A stretch of DNA of 64,000 nt. Source: Pirellulaceae bacterium. GTDB lineage: Bacteria > Planctomycetota > Planctomycetia > Pirellulales > Pirellulaceae. The stretch spans positions 682,001 to 746,000 of the forward strand of contig JAHBXT010000003.1 in NCBI GenBank assembly GCA_019636385.1, given 5' to 3'. This document shows positions 59,795-64,000 of the stretch, piece by piece. Each line of letters opens with the position of its first letter. The stretch's first letter is position 1. A program made the translations under genes and the position numbers. The notes under the pieces were generated by a model. The model did no database searches and had not been told where the DNA came from. It saw only the letters and a program-made list of their open reading frames with translations.

Positions 59795-60835
59795 ATGTTC
59801 ACAATCAGACAAGACAACCGGCCGCAGTGCGATCTTTCGATCGTCATCCCGTTGCACAACGAGGAAGCATCCATTCCGCAACTGCTACAGCAGGTTGTGG
59901 CTGCGTTGCGATCTCCTGAACTGATCAACCGACGATCCGAAATCATCCTGGTGGACGACGGTAGTACGGACTTTACTTGCCAGGCAGTTGAGCAGCAGAT
60001 GCAGCACTATCCCGTGCCGATTCAGTTGATCTCATTGCGCCGCAACCTGGGACAGACGGCGGCGATGCAGGCTGGCATCGAAGCTGCAGTCGGCGAGCTG
60101 ATTGCCACATTGGATGGCGACTTACAGAATGATCCTGCGGATCTGCCGCGGATGGTCGAGCGTCTGGAGGCAAGCAATCTTGATCTGTTGTGCGGCCGCC
60201 GCATGAATCGCCAAGACACGCTGATTCTTAGAAAGATTCCGTCGTGGATCGCCAATCGACTAATTATCGCTTGTACCGGAGTGAAAATACACGACTATGG
60301 CTGCAGCCTGAAGCTCTATCGGGCTGACGTCATCCAGCGCGTTCGCCTGTTTGGCGAAATGCACCGCTTCATCCCGGTGTGGGCAACGAAAGTCACTTCG
60401 CCCTCCAAGATTGGTGAGATCGAAGTACGGCATCATCCGCGACGATTCGGCAGTACGCACTACGGCATCTCACGCACCTTTCGCGTGGCCCTTGACTTGT
60501 TGACGGTACTATTCTTCATGCGTTTTCGCGCGCGGCCTGGGCACTTCTTCGGTGCCATCGGGCTGATGCTGGGGGCGTTAGGAACAGTCATGTTGGCTGG
60601 CGCTGCGTTTGCCAAGTTCGGCCTGGGGCAAGACATCGGTAGTCGTCCGTTGTTGTTGATAGGTGCCGTCTCGTTTTTCAGCGCGGTTCAACTGGTGTGC
60701 TTGGGCATTTTAGCTGAAATGGTCACGCGGATTTACTTGGAACTACCCCGCAATCAATCGGAAAACATCCGCAGTCAAATCTCGAATCTCGACGCTGTGC
60801 AGGCGCAGTCGGCAGGCATTCGTCAGGCATCTTAG
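59795..60835 (+). CDS. GT2 polyprenyl-phosphate glycosyltransferase with two membrane helices (GtrB/ArnC-like)
   Basis: Encodes 346 residues from the ATG at 59795; a TTG at 59714 would extend it with unrelated sequence. The GT-A core reads LSIVIPLHNEEASIPQLL, EIILVDDGSTDFT, LRRNLGQTAAMQAGIEAA and the DXD-bearing LIATLDGDLQNDPADLP. The KIHDYGCSLKLYRADVI and FGEMHRFIPVWA segments are typical of GtrB/DPMS enzymes. Two C-terminal helices (FFGAIGLMLGALGTVMLAGAAF; LLLIGAVSFFSAVQLVCLGILAEMV) anchor it in the cytoplasmic membrane. It makes polyprenyl-phosphate sugars used by membrane transferases such as the one at 1-948. It is convergent with the GMC oxidoreductase gene, with 93 bases between. Confidence 0.92.
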   Translation: MFTIRQDNRPQCDLSIVIPLHNEEASIPQLLQQVVAALRSPELINRRSEIILVDDGSTDFTCQAVEQQMQHYPVPIQLISLRRNLGQTAAMQAGIEAAVGELIATLDGDLQNDPADLPRMVERLEASNLDLLCGRRMNRQDTLILRKIPSWIANRLIIACTGVKIHDYGCSLKLYRADVIQRVRLFGEMHRFIPVWATKVTSPSKIGEIEVRHHPRRFGSTHYGISRTFRVALDLLTVLFFMRFRARPGHFFGAIGLMLGALGTVMLAGAAFAKFGLGQDIGSRPLLLIGAVSFFSAVQLVCLGILAEMVTRIYLELPRNQSENIRSQISNLDAVQAQSAGIRQAS

Positions 60836-60928
60836 CGCGTGTGGGACGGGCCCATGCGTCGCCAGCAAACATACCCAGCAGTTAGGCCTGTCCGCCGTGA
60901 TTGGATGCGGCTTGCTGTCGAGTTGGCG

Positions 60929-62623
60929 TTAGGGCTGCGTCAGTGGAATGTCAGGCTGTTGCGGAGATTCAATTGGTCTTCGGCCCCCGAGCGCGGCTCG
61001 GCACGCTTCTAGCTGCCGGTCCAGCGACGGGTGTTTGTTGCCTTCCTTTTCGGCGATCAGCGACATCGCGTACTCGCTCAACGCCGTGATCGTTAGGCTA
61101 GGGTTAACGCCGAGGTTGCCTTGGATGATCGAGCCGTCCAAGATGTACATGTTTGGGTAACCAAAGGCTTGAAAGCGATCGTTAATGACTCCCTGGCTAG
61201 CGTCTGCGCCCATCGGGCAGCCACCCAGAATATGGGCTGTCGTCGACATGTTGAAAACGATCTCGGGAATGGAATTGGCGGGGATGCCTGCGACCTTTTC
61301 GGCATACTGCGTCATAACCTGTTGGCCGATCGGCAAATGTGCCGGTACAGGACGGGATGCAGAATTGTCGATCGTCATGCGGCCTCTCCACAGTCTGCGG
61401 CGCCAGATCATGCGCATCGAACTGTCCAGCGACTGCATGACCAGCAGAATGATCGTGTACTTGGCCCAGGTACGACGCAGCATGCGATAGTACGAGCGAA
61501 GAATCAAGTGTGGCTTGGTCATCAGCGCGACCAGCAGTTGTATCGTTCGCCCGAATGCGCTGCCTGGGCCGACCGCATACGCGCCGAAAACCCCCATGGC
61601 ATCGGAGCCATCGCCGTATTTGACGATTTCAACATGAGTATGCTCGTCGGGATTGAAGACTGATGAAATGGCGATGCCGTGATTCAGCTTATGGTGATAA
61701 GATTGGACTCCACACAGCATTTCGGAGTTGGTGCGCAGCCCCATCCCTAATGTATCGGAGAGTTTAGGAAGCGTGCGGTAATGGTGCTTCTGTTTGAGCA
61801 GCAGGTCCAGCGTACCTAGTACTCCACCGCTCAGCACCAGCCCGCGTGATTTGAAAACGCGTCGCTGGCCTCGCAGCCAAGCGGTACTGCGGCGCGTGTG
61901 CACATGGTAGACGCCATCCATGAATTGAATTTTTTCAACCACTGTCTGTGCGAAAAGTGAAGCTCCGAATTTCCGCGCAAACCATAGATAGTTTTTGTCC
62001 AAGGTGTTCTTGGCGTTGTAGCGGCAACCGACCATGCAGTTGGCGCAGCCTACGCAGCCCTGCCGATCTGGGCCCAAGCCTTGGAAATACGGATCGACCG
62101 GCTGCTGGGGATCGCCAAAATAAACTCCGACGTGTACAGAGTCGAAGGTTTGCTCGCGTCCCATGTCGCGGGCCAATTCGCGGAGCTGTAAATCGGCAAA
62201 ATCCAGACGCTGATTCTTGACCGAGCCTAACATGAATTTGGCTAGATCGTAGTAGGGCATCAGCCGCTGCTTCCAGTCGCCAAAGTCTGCCCACGACGGA
62301 TTATGAAAAAACTCGTCCGGCGGCACCATGTGCGTGTTCGCATAGACCAAGCTGCCGCCTCCGACCCCGACGCCGCTGAGGATGAAGACTTGCTTGAAGA
62401 AGGTCAGCTTTTGAAATCCGAAGCAGCGGATGGCTGGCGCCCACAAGAATTTCCTGAGATTCCAATTCGATTTCGGGAAATCCTGCGCGCGATACTCTTT
62501 GCCCTTTTCCAGCACGGCAACCGAGTAGCCCTTTTCAGCCAGGCGCATGGCCGAGACGCTGCCCCCGAAGCCGGAGCCGATCACGATGTAGTCGTACAGG
62601 TGTACTGTGTCAGAAGCGGTCAT
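60929..62623 (-). CDS. GMC oxidoreductase (cholesterol-oxidase-like) with a cysteine cluster
   Basis: Encodes 564 residues from the ATG at 62623 (a TTG at 62635 is also in frame). The FAD site is YDYIVIGSGFGGSVSAMRLAEKGYSVAVLEKG at the N-terminus, followed by ILSGVGVGGGSLVYANTHMVPP. The end has STTAHILGGCPMGADASQGVINDRF and NMYILDGSIIQGNLGVNPSLTITALSEYA, the GMC substrate-binding and catalytic His/Asn region. In between lies CVGCANCMVGCRYNAKNTL (about residues 195-213), a CxxCxxCxxxC arrangement like that of an iron-sulfur site, seen in a subgroup of GMC proteins. The substrate is probably a sterol or other hydrophobic alcohol; this is inference. There is no signal peptide, though the mid-section is rich in basic residues. 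Confidence 0.88.
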   Translation of the reverse strand: MTASDTVHLYDYIVIGSGFGGSVSAMRLAEKGYSVAVLEKGKEYRAQDFPKSNWNLRKFLWAPAIRCFGFQKLTFFKQVFILSGVGVGGGSLVYANTHMVPPDEFFHNPSWADFGDWKQRLMPYYDLAKFMLGSVKNQRLDFADLQLRELARDMGREQTFDSVHVGVYFGDPQQPVDPYFQGLGPDRQGCVGCANCMVGCRYNAKNTLDKNYLWFARKFGASLFAQTVVEKIQFMDGVYHVHTRRSTAWLRGQRRVFKSRGLVLSGGVLGTLDLLLKQKHHYRTLPKLSDTLGMGLRTNSEMLCGVQSYHHKLNHGIAISSVFNPDEHTHVEIVKYGDGSDAMGVFGAYAVGPGSAFGRTIQLLVALMTKPHLILRSYYRMLRRTWAKYTIILLVMQSLDSSMRMIWRRRLWRGRMTIDNSASRPVPAHLPIGQQVMTQYAEKVAGIPANSIPEIVFNMSTTAHILGGCPMGADASQGVINDRFQAFGYPNMYILDGSIIQGNLGVNPSLTITALSEYAMSLIAEKEGNKHPSLDRQLEACRAALGGRRPIESPQQPDIPLTQP

Positions 62624-62900
62624 GGTGGCCAGCAAGTCGCGAATGATCAGGGTATTTCGAGGTGCGTCGCATCGACAATGGCATGATTATCTCATGTTAT
62701 ACCAAGCCCAACTGCAACTCGGTGACAGACGCGACAATCCGGGGCTGGCAAGTTTTTTGCTCGTTGCCCTACAGTGACTCTACAATAGGTTCATGAGGGT
62801 CTATACTGAATGCGACCTTCTGGGCCTGTGCGCGGCCATTGTCAGGGTTTTAGCTGCGTAGTTGTGAGGCGCGGTTTCCATCGACTACTGCGAAGCTTTC
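62624..62900. other. Divergent gap between the GMC and FHA-cyclase genes
   Basis: These 277 bases have no gene. A CTACAATAGG at 62780-62789 with TTGCTCG at 62757-62763 is a weak promoter candidate for the cyclase. Nothing else stands out. Confidence 0.35.
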
Positions 62901-63947
62901 ATGGTTGATCCCTCCGGAGCTCGACTTACCATCCGCCAGCCCAATCGGCAGTATGAACTGCCGCTGCGGGGCCGATCGAGTTGGACGATTGGTCGCAACG
63001 ACGACAACCAAGTGGTGATTAAGGAGCGCTGGATTTCTCGCAGTCAAGCGATGGTCCAGGCTATGGATAATGCCGAATACGTGCTGATCGACCTGGGCAG
63101 TCGCAATGGGACATTTGTCAATGGTCGGCGGGTGACAATTCCGGTTCAACTGGCCAATGGCGACCTGATTACATTTGGCCAGAGCGCAGCCGGGCAGGAG
63201 ACCGTAATTTCGTTTGCGGGTTCCAAGCGGATTCGTCACGGTTCCAGTTGGTTCGGCAAGGCTGGCGAAGTGGATCGCAGCGCCACGATTGAGCTTAGCG
63301 AACAGCGCTTGATCTCGGTGTTGGTAATGGACATTCGAGATTTCACACGCCTGACTCGGGAAATGGGCGAGAGCGCGCTGTCCAAGATGATTGGATCGTG
63401 GTTTCGTGAAGCAGGGCGGATCATTCAGCAGCATGGCAGCAACGTTGACAAGTATATTGGCGACGCTGTCATGGCGGTGTGGATACACGCTACCAATGAA
63501 CCTCAGGGTGAAGACATTTTTGCCATCTGTCGAGCACTGCGCGATTTATGGCGGATGACTCAGGATGTCCAGAGTAAATATCCGGTGCCGTTTCCGCTGC
63601 GCATTGGTGTGGGAGTTAATACCGGAAACGCGGTGATCGGCAATAAAGGAACCTCGGATCGGCCTGACTATTCGCCACTGGGCGATTGTGTAAACGCCGC
63701 ATTTCGTTTGGAGTCCTGCACGAAGGAGATTCAGCAGGATGTGGCGTTCGGCGAAGTAACCTACGGGTGGTTACTGAGTATGCTGGACCGGCCGCCGGCA
63801 GCGTTCGGTAAACATCAGGTTTCTCTCAAAGGATACGACGGTTTGACAACCACCTATGCCTGTTCGTTTGAGGCGCTGGACAACTTCTTGAACCAGTATG
63901 ATGTGGGTCATGACGGGCTGGATCGAAGCACAGCCACTGGTGCTTGA
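62901..63947 (+). CDS. FHA-domain class III adenylate/guanylate cyclase
   Basis: A 348-residue two-domain signalling protein. The FHA domain (about residues 22-100) has WTIGRNDDNQVVIKERWISRSQAMVQ and YVLIDLGSRNGTFVNGRRV, with the Arg, Ser and Asn that bind phosphothreonine. The cyclase domain (about 135-325) begins ISVLVMDIRDFTRLTREMG with the first metal Asp, then VDKYIGDAVMAVW with the second Asp, and the transition-state pair in YSPLGDCVNAAFRLES. Lys before the second Asp and Asp before the Asn/Arg fit ATP specificity, but this was not modelled. It would make cyclic AMP when a phosphoprotein is bound. A further gene starts inside its last codons. Confidence 0.93.
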   Translation: MVDPSGARLTIRQPNRQYELPLRGRSSWTIGRNDDNQVVIKERWISRSQAMVQAMDNAEYVLIDLGSRNGTFVNGRRVTIPVQLANGDLITFGQSAAGQETVISFAGSKRIRHGSSWFGKAGEVDRSATIELSEQRLISVLVMDIRDFTRLTREMGESALSKMIGSWFREAGRIIQQHGSNVDKYIGDAVMAVWIHATNEPQGEDIFAICRALRDLWRMTQDVQSKYPVPFPLRIGVGVNTGNAVIGNKGTSDRPDYSPLGDCVNAAFRLESCTKEIQQDVAFGEVTYGWLLSMLDRPPAAFGKHQVSLKGYDGLTTTYACSFEALDNFLNQYDVGHDGLDRSTATGA

Positions 63948-64000
63948 ACTGCACAATCCGCCCGGACTAGGTGGCGCATGGCCCCTGTCGATGCAATTTA
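63910..64000 (+). CDS. N-terminus of an overlapping gene (runs off the window)
   Basis: A frame with ATG at 63910 (another at 63901) overlaps the cyclase by 38 bases and stays open to the window end. It begins MTGWIEAQPLVLELHNPPGLGGA and continues WPLSMQF. The overlap suggests translational coupling to the cyclase. The 30 residues seen are too few to name a family. Confidence 0.4.
   Translation, partial: MTGWIEAQPLVLELHNPPGLGGAWPLSMQF

Overview
The window looks like a chromosomal segment of a planctomycete, most likely a member of the Pirellulaceae. The evidence is the gene content: a DUF1552 protein with an SRRTTLKG leader, a TIGR03032 domain joined to TPR/OGT sequence, a relic of a secreted protein with a LEPR-like start and dockerin-like end, pseudopilins with a 'RRAFTLVELL'-type cleavage site, a DUF1570 protease, and ThuA-plus-hydrolase and GMC oxidoreductase genes. 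GC content looks moderate (mid-50s by eye) and Shine-Dalgarno sites are patchy. I see no rRNA, tRNA, CRISPR array, insertion sequence or phage genes.

Layout. 1-3.1 kb: sugar and surface chemistry (partial TMTC-like membrane glycosyltransferase, SAM methyltransferase, GT2). 3.3-8.2 kb: DUF1552 protein, a TIGR03032 gene that runs out of frame into a TPR/OGT glycosyltransferase, and a decayed secreted-protein gene. 8.5-13.0 kb: a MacA/MacB-like export operon plus a small secreted protein. 13.2-14.0 kb: a decayed DUF1778-GNAT toxin-antitoxin pair. 14.1-21.2 kb: scpB, a MoxR/DUF58/copper-ATPase operon, and an MBL-fold hydrolase. 21.5-40.3 kb: the centrepiece, a type IV pilus/type II secretion-like locus with two extension ATPases, a PilT retraction ATPase, an inner-membrane platform protein, and five pseudopilin-like proteins with very large C-terminal bodies, ending in a 1989-residue GspK-like protein. 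40.5-48.0 kb: a minus-strand group (ABC ATPase, 960-residue membrane protein, HEAT/TPR protein, DUF1570 protease). 48.2-54.6 kb: CPA2 antiporter and a glyoxylate-shunt pair (malate synthase and long ICL2-type isocitrate lyase). 54.6-64 kb: HNH relic, ThuA/hydrolase fusion, LarA-like protein, polyprenyl-phosphate-type GT2, GMC oxidoreductase, FHA-adenylate cyclase and the start of one more gene.

How the parts work together. The 21.5-40.3 kb locus has motors, platform and pilin-like subunits for an envelope-spanning filament, but no secretin, PilM/N/O/P or prepilin peptidase is in the window. A textbook sigma-54 promoter lies in front of its second pseudopilin gene. A short dispersed repeat (core GTAGC-A-CG-TCGCCAGA-CGTGG) occurs at least seven times between genes or in the 5' ends of pseudopilin genes. 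Three loci show decay (secreted-protein relic, toxin-antitoxin pair, HNH fragment), and the TIGR03032/OGT pair shows a single frame break that could be decay, recoding or sequence error.
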